Positions 34,610 to 48,189 of a stretch of DNA of 64,000 nucleotides are shown here, piece after piece. The stretch's first letter is position 1. Each line of letters opens with the position of its first letter. The position numbers and the translations under genes were made by a program. This DNA is from Perca fluviatilis. Its lineage: Eukaryota > Chordata > Actinopteri > Perciformes > Percidae. The notes below the pieces were generated by a model, which worked only from the letters and a program-made list of their open reading frames with translations, was not told the DNA's origin and did not search any database. The stretch is from assembly GCF_010015445.1 (NCBI RefSeq), contig NC_053120.1, positions 19,060,308 through 19,124,307 on the forward strand, given 5' to 3'.

Positions 34610-34760
34610 GGGTGAGTTAGTGGTGGTGAAGAGGAGCCAAACCCTGCGGCCCTCACCTCAGCCACATCTTCATAAGCTGCAGCGCCTCCCTCTTCCCAGT
34701 CCAGCCGCTGGCCCTGCAATAAATACATTTTCAATTACAAGCACTAGGGAACAAAAAGGA
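34610..34760. promoter_or_regulatory. candidate conserved non-coding element
   Basis: Unique block ending with CCCTGCAATAAATACATTTT and CAATTACAAGCACTAGGGAA. Short frames on both strands have no splice context. Adjacent GA-rich sequence lies on each side. Confidence 0.3.
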
Positions 34761-36399
34761 AGAGGAGGAGGAGGAGACGAAGGAGGAGAGAGGAGGACCC
34801 CCAAGGAGTCTGAGTGGATCCCCTGGATGAAACAACGAGCCACAAGGCTCAGATGTGCTGCAGCGGTGGGCCCCATCATCGGGCCCCGGCACACGCATGC
34901 AGTCTAATCACTGGCTGGCCCTTTGTCAGCCATTTAAAGGAGCCAGGGTCTGAGTCCAGCAGTGCACCAGCCAGCACTTTGATGGAACACCTGCAGTGAA
35001 ACGAGATCTTTACTGGACACGGTGCAACCTGAACCCCACAGATGGAGGGTTGTGGGACCCGCCACGGGGTCGGGGGCATGAGTGTGTGGTTGGACTCCAG
35101 ACATACCACCATCAGTGCTTTTGAAGATTATTATAGGTTACTGTTGTCAAGGCCAATATAGGGTTTACGTCAGTGCCACTGGATGTAATGGTGATATTAG
35201 AGTCCACTGAAACCTCTGACACAGCCTCTGATATGCACCCCGGCCTGAGAATATTGAATATCTAAAGCCTTCAAAAGCCTGCTTTTCGCAATACAGTCTG
35301 GACTGACTACTGACACAGGTGCCTAAACAAAATGGCTGTGTGCATTAGTTTATCAACTTTCCGCTCAGTAAATGGCAAAATCTTAATTCATTTTGTCTTT
35401 GTGTATTGTTTGTCCATTCCCCATTTATGCACTACATTCACTTATTGTCTAATCTTGATGTTGTAAACTGTAAACTGTTAAGTTTGAATCATTTGATACA
35501 AATTATGGCATTTCATGTCATTTGATCCAAATATGAACTGGTCTTACTGGGTAGAAAAACAAGACATCAGCTAACACAAAAAACAGCCTTGCTTATTAAG
35601 TACTTGATGACACAGCAAAGATGTGAGATAGCTCTAACTGCTGGCGGTTCATAACTGGAGGCAAAAACAACAGAATATTTTCAGCCACATAGAGTGTACC
35701 CCTATATGTGGAATATACAGTACAAGGTCTACAAACGCCTACTGTACTGTTTGCTTTTGAATGACTTTGTACACAAAAATAATTGGAATTAAGTTCCATT
35801 AGACCAAGTTCAAAATGGTGACACACTGCATCTTGCATCACACACATAAAAATAAATTTCACAGATACTCTTTGCTACAATCACAAATGCAATCACAATA
35901 CAACATTAGAAAATAATGCATCAGCAGGTACGTGACATTGTGAGTTTCTACAGTTGAAACCTCAGTAGTTCTGGACACATTTTCATAAAACCTGCTACAC
36001 CAGCTTCATGATCAGCATTTAAAGTGTTTTCTTTTCTTCCTTGTGTTCGTCACTCATCAGCTATTGTGAGTCCATTGACCATCGTGCTTATATCGGACAG
36101 ATTTGAAATAAATACGGCAGCCCTGACAGAGACTAGCTTGTTGAGGGTCCCTATTTTATCTGCATTAGATGCCAAACATCTGTAACAACCAACACCCCAA
36201 ATAAGAATCCTTCCATAAAGGCAAATTGGGGATACATTGATTCAAACTTCTTGTAATATTTGCCTTTGATTGAAACATAAAGCAAGCAACTAAACGAAGG
36301 GGCTAGCTTAAATATTAAACGCAATCACTGGTGTGCCATCTTTATACAATGCATTCCAACACACTCCATGGGAATGTCGGGTATCCCTAATGCGACACA

Positions 36400-36600
36400 A
36401 TACACCAGTTGGCAGGCATTAAAGCCACCAAATATGTTGCAAAGAAGTCAGTGATGAATTTGTCGGCAGGTTTGTTTTCGGCAGCACAAAACAGAGGGCT
36501 GCCTCAGTTACACGGGCTGTCACTGTGCACCGCCCAGGGTCACCGTCTCTGTTCTGAGCACCGTGACCGCTGCGGTAATTACCTAAATTGGTGAAGAAGA
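36400..36600. promoter_or_regulatory. candidate conserved non-coding element
   Basis: Unique block containing CGCTGCGGTAATTACCTAAA near 36570. The TAATTA palindrome is a paired-type homeodomain core. No repeat hallmarks are seen. Confidence 0.28.
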
Positions 36601-38839
36601 AAAAAAAGCTTCAGCATTCCAGGAGTGTCACAGGGGCTGGGTTTGTGTGGGCAGAATGTGAGCTGGATTCTCTGATTCCAGGGTGGATGTGAAGGGATTT
36701 AAGCACTCAGGGATTTTCCCCTCTCCTTATACTCTCCTGTCACCGTCCCACCCATCACCCCACCCACCCCTTGATCTGCCCCTGTTTTCCAACAGGGGAA
36801 GAGAAAGAAGGTGGGAGGGGAGCAACGCGCTGGAGGTCAAGAGAAGTATGTGGTCAGGCCTCCCTGGTCAGAATAGGTCAGTGGGTTGGGTGACCTCGAG
36901 GTCAGTGGATGTTGTCCTAGCTGCTGATACTGTAACAGGAGAATGAGGTGTCTGGGGTCAGATCAACTTATTAACTAGCTATTAAATAATTGGTTTTTGA
37001 AAATTTAATTTGCTTACAGCTGCCTCTGATTCAGTCCTTGGCCCCAGAGCTGGTTTCACCTTATCCTTTCCTTTCTCCTGGCAGTAGCAGTAGCAGCAGC
37101 CAAGCATGCTCCCCAGAGACGACCAGCTAGCTAGCGTCATCACAGCTAACGAGGACCACGCTTTTGCTGTTTCCACCAAGCCTGCCAACAGTTCCCAGAC
37201 AGGGCCCCATTTCACGGCTGCCTGCACAAGGTGTGGGACCAAATACGGGGGCCCACGGTTGGTTGGGGGCTGTGGAAGAGAAACAATGTGTTTGGATTTG
37301 TGTGTATGTAACATGCATTTGTGTGTGCAAAAGTGTTCTGATTTATTAGACTGCTGTATCTATAGTTTTGGTGTGCATGAGAGGTAGTTGTATGGCTCAT
37401 AGTGGAATTTCCATTTCATTTCCCTTTTATCCAATCAGCCAGCCTGGGGGCCTCCAGCCTAGTCAGGCAGGGGGTTGTGGGAAACGCGGTCTGACTGCGG
37501 GAGTTGATGTGATTTAGGCCTTGCTTGAAGGGAACACATGGCTATTTTGACAGACACTGGCCTCCTGCTCAGACTGAGGTCTGCAATTACACAGGACATA
37601 AACACGGTGCGCTGAGGCCAGGCTGGAGCTCCGAGGGCCCCTGGGAACGGAAAACGCTGTACAGCTTTGCGGAGGCAGCAGAGGCCTTGGCAGGCGCCCA
37701 TAGACGGCCATCGCGTGACTGTGGGAGAGGGATGACTTGTGTGTAACGCCCGGGAACAACTCTGGGAGAGATTAGCTGTCTGAGAAACATCTAGAGAAAC
37801 AAAAAATACATAAAAGGGATGTCTTGTGCAGTAATATAGGACATTGGTGTACACAGGGTGCGATTTGTGAAAAAAGCAGAGGGGGGATGTTTTTCGATCA
37901 TGCACAACAAAACAAAACATGCAAGAATGAAATCCCCCTTTCAATACCATGAATATAGTGCCACTCGGCCAGCCATGCCAAAACACTTATTTCTGAACTT
38001 CAATATTCATTGTAAAATAATCTCAAAATGAAATAGCACAACGTGGTGTCAACATACATAAAACACAGCGCTTTCAAGCCGGAGTTCACAAACAAAATAC
38101 TTTCACCCAGGAAATGCTTGTTCGTTCTTTGGGAGTGATTTAATCCAAACCGCCATCTTTTTCCTTTTGGTGCCTAAACTTAACTCATTTTTTCTGGCTT
38201 AACTCAACTACCATGGCCCCTGAAAGTGCCTGTAGCCGGCTCGCAGTCACCTGTTGGCGGCTAAACAACTGCCGCTGGCAACCGCCGTCCCGGGGCTCTG
38301 TAGCAGCTAAATACAACCAGCAACTGCCGCTCGGATTTCTATCGTACTATAGACTGTTCACGTTACAGCGCTTTACTTAGTTTAAAATACTTCTATTTTA
38401 GGTATATGATGGTCTATTGGTAAAGTAGATGATCACTTTGAGGGGGGGGAGAAATAATTCAGCATAGGCAGGGATATGTAGACCAGAAAGGGGGAAATCC
38501 CATGCATGCAAGTTGCACCCTGGGTGTAAATATAAAAGTGTACGCTATCACTCAAACATATAGAAACAAATAATAATCTTGCTGTCACATGCAGACGATT
38601 CCCACACAAGTTCTCTCTCATCTCAAACAGGCCACATACACTGTTGACCAACACAACTTTCTCTTTTGCTCTCCCAGCAGACCATATCAAGCCTCACCTT
38701 TCTCCCTGTAAAACAGCTTAAAGTCTTCTTTTCTCAAGCTGCATGCTTGTTCCTTCCCTCCTCCTCCCCCGGGGGTGAAGGGGGGGAGTGCACCAGGGTC
38801 AGTGTTCGGAGAGGAAGCTCCACTGGGCCTAAAACAATT

Positions 38840-39140
38840 ACCCATTTAAGTGTTCTAAATCAACTTGCATTGCGGAAACAATGCGACGGCTGCCACTGTT
38901 ATTTACTGTAATGAAGTGGGCCCCATTGTGAGCAAGCGCTCTTTGGGGACCTTTCATTGAGCCAGGCTGAATGCAACAAGCCCTGAATGGATGTCAGGCT
39001 ACATAAAGGTTTTTGAGCAACAGTGAAAGTGTTGCCTGGTGGATAAAAAGAGTGGCGGTGAGATCATATTTACCCACTATTCAGCCTGCTTTATGTACGC
39101 CCATCGGCCACATCCTATTCGGATAAATCAGGGACAGAGG
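38840..39140. promoter_or_regulatory. candidate conserved non-coding element
   Basis: Long unique block: CAATTACCCATTTAAG, GTGGGCCCCATTGTGAGCAA, TTTCATTGAGCCAGGCTGAA, GGATAAAAAGAG, ATCCTATTCGGATAAATCAG. There are no repeats or long frames. It is among the best candidates by texture and length. Confidence 0.33.
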
Positions 39141-39297
39141 GAGCGGCCGGCAGACTAGAGTTTATTTTCCACAGTCAATTCAGACCGGGACCTGACACAA
39201 GCATGGGAAAGCAAATAACCCGGATTAGGCTTCTTCAAAGGCCTGGCCTTGTGAAAGATGGGAGCAGGAGAAGCAGACAAAGGTAGGAGTTAGTGGT

Positions 39298-39401
<104 letters not shown>

Positions 39402-40194
39402 AACACAGAAAGTTGAGATGGTGCATCCTGAGGTGTGGGTTTTCTGTTGTTTTTGAGTTTTTCTAAGATGGAGGATCAGGCACATGATGAAGAAGATAGC
39501 TGGGTGTGTGTGAGGGTTTGGGGGGGGCAAGATAGGGGTAGTGTGAGGCTTGCATGTTGTGGCATCTACACAGCAGGATCAGACTTCACCTCAATGCTTG
39601 GTGTGTGAATGTGATGCTCAGCCAAGCCAAGCCAAGCCAGTCTTGCCAGACTACCACTGCCAGGGTGTGTGTACACGTGCATTTGTGTGTGGAAACTTCT
39701 CATCCCATCTTTGAGTGCAACTAAAGTTCAACCGAGGATGTCTGTGTTTCATTAAAACCATAAGTGTATCTCAACTTGCAGACAAACACGGATCATTATG
39801 GAGCTAGTTTCCCCCAAAACGTGAGGGAATTTGACTGCTGCAGCTTTGAGGAGCTCAATGAGACTTTCCACAGCAATTTATAACATACACACGGTTTAGC
39901 AGCACACGCCATACATTACTCCACCAAACCACAACAATATTAATGGTGCAGCAGGCTAATTTCTCAGTGATGGGGTAGTTAAGATTGTCAGTGCTCCCCT
40001 GACATTAAATCATGTTACACACATGTGCTACATACCTCTGTACACAGTCTTTAGTGCTGACATGACTCAAAGACAACCCTATTCAACAGCAGGAATGTTC
40101 ACAGTTTGTGTATGAGATGAGATGGGGGTTCAGAGTTATTTCCTCCCCTCTCCATGCTTCAGTCCATTTCTCCTTCCCTCACTTCCTATCTTTT

Positions 40195-40382
40195 TTTTTT
40201 TTTAAAGATAATTTTTTTGGCTTCTTTTATTGCCTTTATTGATAATACAGATTAAGTCAGGAAAGTGGGAGAGAGAGGGGGATGACATGCAGCAAAAGGC
40301 CGCAGGTCAGAACTGAACCTGCGGCTGCTGCTACGAGGACTGAGTACATTGGGCACACACTCAACCAGGTGAGCTAACCAGG
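40195..40382 (-). mobile_element. tRNA-derived SINE with 13-bp target duplication
   Basis: Minus-strand SINE of about 188 bp flanked by the exact direct repeat CTTCCTATCTTTT (40182-40194 and 40383-40395). The head is tRNA-like, with an A-box-like TTAGCTCACCTGG and a degenerate B box GGTTCAGTTCTGACC. The body contains CTGCATGTCATCCCCCTCTC and CCCACTTTCCTGACTTAATC. It ends with two AATAAA-type motifs and a poly(A) tail (T run at 40191-40202 on the plus strand). The family is widespread in percomorphs; a family name would need a repeat library. Confidence 0.85.
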
Positions 40383-40451
40383 CTTCCTATCTTTTCATAT
40401 CAAAATGCTCACCATTTTTTTCCCAAAGGTCACGGTAGCCTCCCAAATGTA

Positions 40452-40625
<174 letters not shown>

Positions 40626-41784
40626 ACACATGCAGGCACACAGCACTCTCCCTCAGGCGGTCTGGCTGTAAGATGATACCTCGTCTCGGAGCATTTCGCA
40701 CATGCCTTCCCGGACAGTTCCCACACTCCCGGCCGCCTCAGCCTGTCTGACCTTTGCCAAGCCCGCCACCCTCCCCACTGCCCCACCGAGCCTCCTTCCT
40801 CCTTCCCCATCCCTCCCTCCTCCCTCCCTCCTCCTCATCTTCTCCCAGGGCCTGCGGTTTGGACAGCTGCGGCCAAGCTGGCTGCTGGGCTTGTGGAAAA
40901 CATCCGCCACACATGGAGGACTGCACTGATCCTTCTTGGCCTCTGCTGGCTGGGTGACTGGCTGGGTGACTGGCCGGGTGACTGGTCGCCTGTTTCCCAA
41001 TCCCACAAACACATTATTTGAACTATCCACCACTACTTACGTCCCTACACCCCATCCATATCCAAGACATCGCCCACCGAAAATAATAACTTGAGAGCAG
41101 CAGGAAAGCAGTGGCGACAGTTGTAAAAGACGTAATGTGACTTAAAGTCGCTTTGTTGTCGCTGTGACATGGGTTGCCACTCATGTCACCAGGACCACCA
41201 GCATGACCCAGTATCCTTAAATTAACCTTTATTCATACAGTGAAAGATGTCAGATCACATTCATACTTTCCCAGACATTTACATTCACAGTATTTTTCTT
41301 AACGTTAAGTAGGCCTATATTAAGTATAAAACATCTGATTTCTGACATCTGACATGATTTTGACTTGTTTCAAAAGCAAAGTACTACCTTAAGGAGTTGT
41401 TTTATAATTAATTAATCATTCTTTTAATTTATTAAATTGTAGCAAACTCATGAAAACTTAATCTATATTGGACAATACCTTGCTCTCACACCTACTGAGA
41501 AACTTCTCTAGACTTGTTACAAGACTAAAAGTCTTATTAAAATGAATATTTTTTGCAGTGCAGGCCTAATCCCCTGCAGCATGGCTCCAATTTAAGGCCT
41601 CCCCACCGACATAGTGTGGTGCATAAACAGGCCCTGGTTACAGCCCCCCCCACCCCACCATCCCCCAATCTCCCTCAACACACACACACTCACAGCCTCC
41701 ACACATGAGACTGATTTTGTTTTAGATCTGGACTCTGGCCACTGCTTGGAGCTTTTTTCCTTTCTATGCATGCACTTGTGTGTG

Positions 41785-41789
<5 letters not shown>

Positions 41790-41842
<53 letters not shown>
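41790..41842. repeat. (CA)n microsatellite
   Basis: Uninterrupted CA repeat of about 53 bp. Confidence 0.96.
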
Positions 41843-41844
<2 letters not shown>

Positions 41845-41996
41845 CTGCTTACTGTAGTACATGCACGGGTGGTAGACTAAATCACACAGAGGAAACGTAC
41901 AGTATAGTGATGGAGCTCTGGACAGGCTTACTCACAGACTGTATCTGCATTGGCAGATGCACACACACGCACAAACACACGCACACAAGCACGCAT

Positions 41997-42036
<40 letters not shown>

Positions 42037-43435
42037 ACACACACACACATACATTACACAGACACAAACTGTTTTCTGCTCTAACTCCCTCTCTGATTGT
42101 GTTGCTGGCGACATTCTCTTTGTTGCACATACAAACAAGTCTTTCCTCCAGTTTCCTCACCTTCCCTTCTTCTCACAGGGATGACAAATGAATTGTGATG
42201 AATAGAGGGAATGGTGTAAGATGGAGGATTACACCCCTGGCTGGAATTTTGAAGGGAGTAGCTTTACTGTAAAGACATAAAAATACAATCTTGATGGTGT
42301 TGCAGACACCTTGCATCACGTTTCCCCTCTGTTTGAGACAGGATTATGGTAGAGAACCAGAGTCTTTGCAGGGTGCTTGCAGCCTGACCTGAGAATCAGA
42401 GGATTCCTCTGTGTTGGTGGTTAAAATCAGCTGCGGTTTACACACAGTCTCTTAAACAAACACATGATAGTTTAACTGCTGCTAGTCTATCCACTCAATG
42501 TCACACCAAACAGAGGAGAGCAGGAAGAATTTTAGATAATTGTATTATTTTTAATCAGTTATCAGTTTGTGTATAGGCATGTGATGCTGCTGAGAGTTTG
42601 GGTAAATGTAAATGCTTTAAGATCTTGGGGGGGGGATGGAGTCTAAATATTCTCACCATCCCATACAGCAAAAACTGACCATAAAATATTGAAACATGCC
42701 ATGTTGAGGAAAGCAAAGGAGAAGACAAAAAAGACAATAAAACCTTGCTGGAAAATGCCTCTGTACGTCCAAACTAATGAACTAAAAGCTATTTTTTTAA
42801 CGACTTAATGTCTGTTAAGGTTGAATGCCAGCTATAGGCATTTGTCTTGACTAATGTGAGATTTCAATGCAACATGACACGACACAGGGCAACTAGCAGA
42901 GCTCCACAGAGGTGAAATAATATGTCCTGAACTGCAGGTGGGCGCATATGAGAAACTATAATAGATATCATGGAAAAACCATGAAACACGTCAAAATTAC
43001 AACAGAGATATGACAGACATATTTAGTATGTTGGGGCTGCAAATCCTTCTAATTGGCTTTTAAATAAATACAAACATCTTTGTAGTGCATGTAATTCTGA
43101 ATATATTTATATAATATATAATTTTGTCGGAATCCTTTAAATAAACCTCTTGGAGTGTAGAAGAAGAGGAAAGAATTGGTATTTAACCATGGTATCCCTC
43201 TGTATTTTTGGAAAATTAAATTCACGAGCTATCATTATGAATGGGATGATGTGGCAATAAAATTTAGGGGGAAACTGAAGACTTTTTTCATTTCAGTTGT
43301 GAAAACAAATTTAAATCACTGTGTTCAAACACGGGATTGGGGGTCTGGGGGCATTGACAGCAATAAAAAAAAAACACTGCACACCCACGTTTAGACTGCA
43401 TCCCCACACACACACACACACTCTGCCCATCCTTT

Positions 43436-43457
43436 TGCCCTCCTCCTCCTCTTCTCT

Positions 43458-43488
<31 letters not shown>

Positions 43489-43515
43489 CCTCCTCCTTTT
43501 TCCTCCTCCTCCTCA
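43436..43515. repeat. polypyrimidine mirror tract with T29
   Basis: (CTC)n / T29 / (CCT)n pyrimidine-only tract, interrupted only at the edges. The TCC units on either side of the T run are in mirror order, the arrangement that allows triplex (H-DNA) formation. Confidence 0.85.
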
Positions 43516-43872
43516 CTACTTCCATCCATCCACCCGTCTCCCACGAGGAGCTCTTGCTCCAAGGCTGCGGTGCAAGCGCTCATAAAAAAAGAAAAGAGAA
43601 TTGCTCGCCCTGATGATGGAAAAACCTACACCAAAAAAAAAAAAGCGAGAGAGAAGAAATGTAGTAGGAAAAAACAGTGTTAAGTTGAAAAGCGAGCATT
43701 TTCTCTCGCTCTGAGCTCTTGGTCCAGGCTCAGAGCATCCCTGGATGCCAGAGTCTTTCATCATTTGGCAGCCTGGCTCTGCAGTTCAGTTTTACCTCCT
43801 GGCTGGAGGCAGAGAAGCACCACTCGCTCTCTACACAGAAAGCAAGAAAGGAAAAGAGAGGGAGATAGAGAC

Positions 43873-43875
<3 letters not shown>

Positions 43876-43911
<36 letters not shown>
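43876..43911. repeat. (GA)n microsatellite
   Basis: Pure AG repeat of about 36 bp. Confidence 0.95.
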
Positions 43912-43915
<4 letters not shown>

Positions 43916-45525
43916 CATATTTCATGCAAAAACAACCTCTGGAGTCATCTATGGCCAAGCATGGGCCTTGGTCTTTTTATTCTGTGCTCTTCCCTCTGCT
44001 CCTCCATCTCTCTCCTCTGTTTGCTTCATTTTACTGATGTGTTTCGCTCCAGAAGTAAAATGCTTGTCATTATATAATCTGCAGCAGCGAATAGCTCCCA
44101 GTGATGGAGATGTTGAAAGCAAAGAGGGGGAGATGTGTGCTAGCGAGGCAGAACAGAGTGACCTCTGATGTCCTACTCTCCTTTTTGGATAAAGGCAGAG
44201 TCTTGCTGGTATCATCGCTGAAATATACCAAAAACAGCCGTTTTGTTCTCGGCCTGAAGACTGCGTCGCCTTCGTAGGCGTTTTCAAAGCACACCTGCCA
44301 CCCTGTTTTGCCCGTTCTCTTCATGAGGCTCTCTGAAACCAAAACTCAACACCGATACTCCAGGCTGTTTTATCCCTCCTTACTTCAGTACTCTAGTATT
44401 TTTTTTATCTTAAGTTACAATACCCTCAAACTCTGCTCAAACCACTTGAGGAATGACAACAGATTTATAGCAAGCAAACACAGGTCCTATTAATACTTTA
44501 TTTTAATACAATGATTGAGAAGTAAATAAAACAAATACTTAATTATGCTATTGCACACACAGGAGGGGAACCATGCACAGGGAAATAAGATCACAACCTC
44601 CCGCCAAGCGAGTAAACTGCACCAACAGCGCTGAACAGTCTTTATATGCTCTCCACTGCTGAGAGTGAACACAGGTTCCCACAGGGCTTTATAAAGCACC
44701 CCTACCACATTCTTTCAACATGGATATGCCACCATGAACAAGACACTTGGGCATGTCAGGTCAGGCTGAGAGGAAGACTGATGTGTCTCATCATTAGGGC
44801 CGATGGCCTTCCCCTGCAGCGAAATGTATGTTCCTACTGTGGTGGCCCAGCGGGACGTCACTGGCACCCTGCTAAGAGTTCTGGGAGCTAAGGCATCTGG
44901 TGGTACTCACACTCATGGAGACAAATAGGAAAACAAATAGGAAAACACACAGATACCAACGTGCGCGCACGCACACATATATATATTCTGAAGTATGTGT
45001 GCAGAGATGTTCATTTTAAAACACACACACATGTGCAGACACACACAAAAGCCTGGTGCAAAATGGGTGCAATCTGGCCCCTGGGGAGTCTGCCCGCTGC
45101 CCATGGCCCCTGCTGAGCTTTCCCAGTGGGAGCTCCAGGGCTAGCTGCTAGCTGCACAGCGGGGTGTCTGGGAGATGTGGTCCTGGAGACTATAAGGCTA
45201 GAAGTGGTGTGTCGACCACGAAGGCCTTGTCCCTCAGACAGGCCGCAAACACAGAACATTTCTCAGGCCCAGGCATATGCTCTTAGACAAGGACGATTGT
45301 GTCGATTCCTTTGCAATCGCTGTTCCCATGGCCTTAACCTGAAGGGTCCTGAGAAATTATTTCAGAGTGCTTAATCATCGTTTTCATTGTTAAAGGCCCA
45401 AGAAAAAAATTAATGAATATACTTTTTATGTGTCTGCTGCTGGACAGATGTGTCATCTCTGATGAGAGTTTAGATAATGCGCTTGAATTCACAGTGACAT
45501 AGGCATTAAAAAACCATGAGTGCAA

Positions 45526-45921
45526 GGGTCAACCTAGTCTTGCATTGCCAGGCCTACCTCCACAGCGCTGCGGAGGAGGGACTGGCGAGTCCACACAGCA
45601 TTCCGGAATGGGAGAAAAACATTCACTGGTTTATTGGCATTTCTTTAAACTAATCACAATCGTCATGGGTGGCGCTAAGCGCTGTATGGAGCAACGACGC
45701 CTTGGGAAGGAACTTGTTTTGGTGGAACATGTGTACGTTCAAAAGTTGTTTTAGTCATGCAACAGAAAACTCAGATTGGACAGATAGTCTAGCTAGCTGT
45801 CTGGATTTACCTTGCAGAGATTTGAGAAAAGGTTAACCATAGTCCTCATAAATCAACCAGAGTTTAAAATGCCAACACAAAGGAAGCCCAAAGCAACGGA
45901 TATCCGGCCTAAATGAGTGAA

Positions 45922-45977
<56 letters not shown>

Positions 45978-45979
45978 TG

Positions 45980-46019
<40 letters not shown>

Positions 46020-46132
46020 TCTATATACTATATATATATATATATCATCATTGTGATTGATCAATCATTGATTGTGAAGATTATAATATTCTTAGTTGCC
46101 AAAACTGTCAAAATGTAAAACTAGGTTGACCC
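45526..46132. mobile_element. MITE with GGGTCAACCTAG inverted ends, containing (TA)n
   Basis: The left end GGGTCAACCTAGTCTTGCAT and the inverted right end (CTAGGTTGACCC, 46121-46132) match over 12 bp. Interior sequence such as GCGGAGGAGGGACTGGCGAG, ACAGCATTCCGGAATGGGAG and GTTTATTGGCATTTCTTTAA is a very common teleost MITE. The right part is expanded by (TA)n at 45926-46045. No target duplication is obvious. Confidence 0.65.
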
Positions 46133-46195
46133 TAGTCTATATATATATACAGTATATACATATATATATATATTATAATATATATATAATATTAT
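45926..46195. repeat. (TA)n tracts with inverted flanks
   Basis: Several long AT-alternating blocks (45926-46045, 46137-46195). Between and after them, TTGTGAAGATTATAATATT (about 46072) recurs in inverted form near 46189-46209, giving a large potential cruciform. Confidence 0.85.
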
Positions 46196-47421
46196 AATCT
46201 TCACAATCAATGAGAGCAGCCAATTAAAGCTGTTTCTTAAAACTTCAAAGATAATATATGAGCAGTTAGAGTTAGATAGACACATGACATTTATTTAGAT
46301 TTTTTGTATACAAAGAAAACTAATAATATCTGTCTGCGATCATATTTGGCCATTACAAGTAAACTTACCTTTATACATAAGTTTTGTCTCTTTGATGTAA
46401 ATATTTAAAGGTAACCATTCACAGTTTTGAACAGAGCAAATGCTTCAGTAGGTTTTAGTCGTTTTCCAAACAACCTGAGTTCCCACCTCTGTAGCAGTAG
46501 CCTGGAGCAGCTGTTAAGATGTGACCAGAAGATCGTTAGTTTCTATCTCTGGACTGTTTATGAAAAAGATGAGTGATTAAAGAAAACTCTTCTGTTTCTT
46601 ATTAACTACCATCAGGATTTCCTTGGGAGCTTTACCCCCAGTTGCTGCTGAGTTACTACAAATAGTGGACAGTTGTTTTACTGGGCAGCTTCCACATGTG
46701 AATGTGTATAAAACAGCAACTTTATGTGTTAAATCAAACTTCCTGTAATATATAAAGACTAGTTTATGGGACATTTTAGCTCACTGCAAGTGTTTTTGGC
46801 AGCTCAATTTATTTTGTTTGGTCTGAACATGGAGATGTTTATCTGTGAAGCTTGTTAGAAGAAACTGAACTAATAAAACTGCATTGCAATACAAGCAGTT
46901 TGTTGAGTTGTTATGTCAGCCATTAAGTCAAATGGAACACAGTTCTGAATCAAACACAAATTGTGGTTTTACATTATTTTCTGTCTGAGATGATGTACAA
47001 TGAGCTGTAGCAGCACAATCAAATTATCTGGAAGCCAGTCTTTGAAAAATATCATGTTCAGCTTAAAGCAATATTTCACCATTGGAAAGATTAATATATA
47101 TTTAAATTGGGTCACTTATGTAGTAGAAATGTGAAATTATTTTAGAAATTGGAGGCTTCTAGGCCGAGAAAAGCCAGAAAATGTGGTTTTGGCTCATGTG
47201 GATGAAAGACACCAAATCCCAGAATGCACTTGCTTCACTGCTTTAGCGTCTACTCCCAAGCCACGCCTACCCTTTACAGACAGAGAGTGAGGTGATCAAC
47301 TCAACAAGTATGTTTTATTGTCATTTCAACCATATACACGAAAAAAACTTACCGTACCGTGGCTCAAGTGGTGTTACACATTTAAAATATATACTTTTTT
47401 GCCACAGCTGATACATTATCT

Positions 47422-47588
47422 GGACTTCTTTCAGCGGATTGATTGATAGCTGTCCTCCAGAGTGAACAGAACTGTGTCCATGGCAACACTCTGTTATGCA
47501 TGGCAACGGTGTGTTATCCTTAGCAGCGGTCTGTTATCAAGAAATAACAGACCGCATTCTACATTAGAATTCAACCAAGCCATGAAAG
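47422..47588 (-). repeat. repeat module shared with 11961-12121
   Basis: Inverted partner of the 12-kb copy, about 85% identical by eye. It contains paired GTTGCCATG units (resembling RFX X-box halves) and a CTGTTATTTCTTGATAACAG inverted repeat. Confidence 0.7.
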
Positions 47589-47793
47589 AAGGCTAACACA
47601 TAGCTACTAGCATTAGCTCTTGGTGGGCTGTGGTATAAACATCGAGTATAAACACAGCCGTAAATTTGCGTGGGATGTAGAATGGTCGGCATTTTACAGT
47701 CACAAACTCCACCAGCAGTTAGCTAGCAGTTAGTTGGATACAAATCACCCCATTTCTGCAACAGGCAGTCCGTGTTAACACAGCCCACCTCCA

Positions 47794-48189
47794 TTAGCTA
47801 GTCTTACCCGGTGACAGAGCAGCAGGCTGGATTGTCCACAGCAATATTTCCACAACAACAAAAACACAGCAGTCTCTGAACTCACGTTGGGAGTTTCGTT
47901 GAAGTTGGATGTAGTCCAGTTTGTTGTCTAATGAGCGGACACTTGCAAGTAGGATTGGTGGAACAGGTGGCCGGCTAGCGTTAGCTTTCCACCGGCACAC
48001 TCGTTCAACGCTCCCCGCTGATGAGGTCTCTTTACCAGCCAGAGGCATTGAGCACCACCGCTGGTCTCCGTGCAGGCAAAGCTCACGTAGTGTGTCAAGT
48101 ATTGCGTCTGTAATAAAGTGTCCTGCATATTCTCCGATGTATACCAATGTATCCCGGTGGTACACGTGTGCGGTAGTTTGAATGCACAT
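47794..48189 (-). pseudogene. LINE ORF2 endonuclease N-terminal fragment
   Basis: Within a 131-codon minus-strand frame, the stretch PPVPPILLASVRSLDNKLDY followed by IQLQRNSQREFRDCCVFV matches the conserved start of the apurinic endonuclease domain of non-LTR retrotransposons (ILLANVRSLDNKLD type). The catalytic ETWL segment expected next is lost where the frame diverges after VVVEILL. The fragment therefore cannot be active and appears captured inside the TTAA element. Confidence 0.6.

Larger units (their letters stand above)
41200..45520. other. gene-free, microsatellite-rich
   Basis: CA tracts lie at 41790-41842 and 41960-42051 (interrupted), a polypyrimidine/T29 block at 43436-43515, and (GA)n at 43876-43911. 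The remainder is AT-rich or ordinary unique sequence. No exon is recognised. Confidence 0.45.

Noticed and set aside
40195..40382. A possible functional tRNA gene (A and B boxes visible on the minus strand).
   Set aside because: The B box is degenerate, there is no cloverleaf acceptor pairing, and a SINE body, poly(A) tail and target duplication are present.
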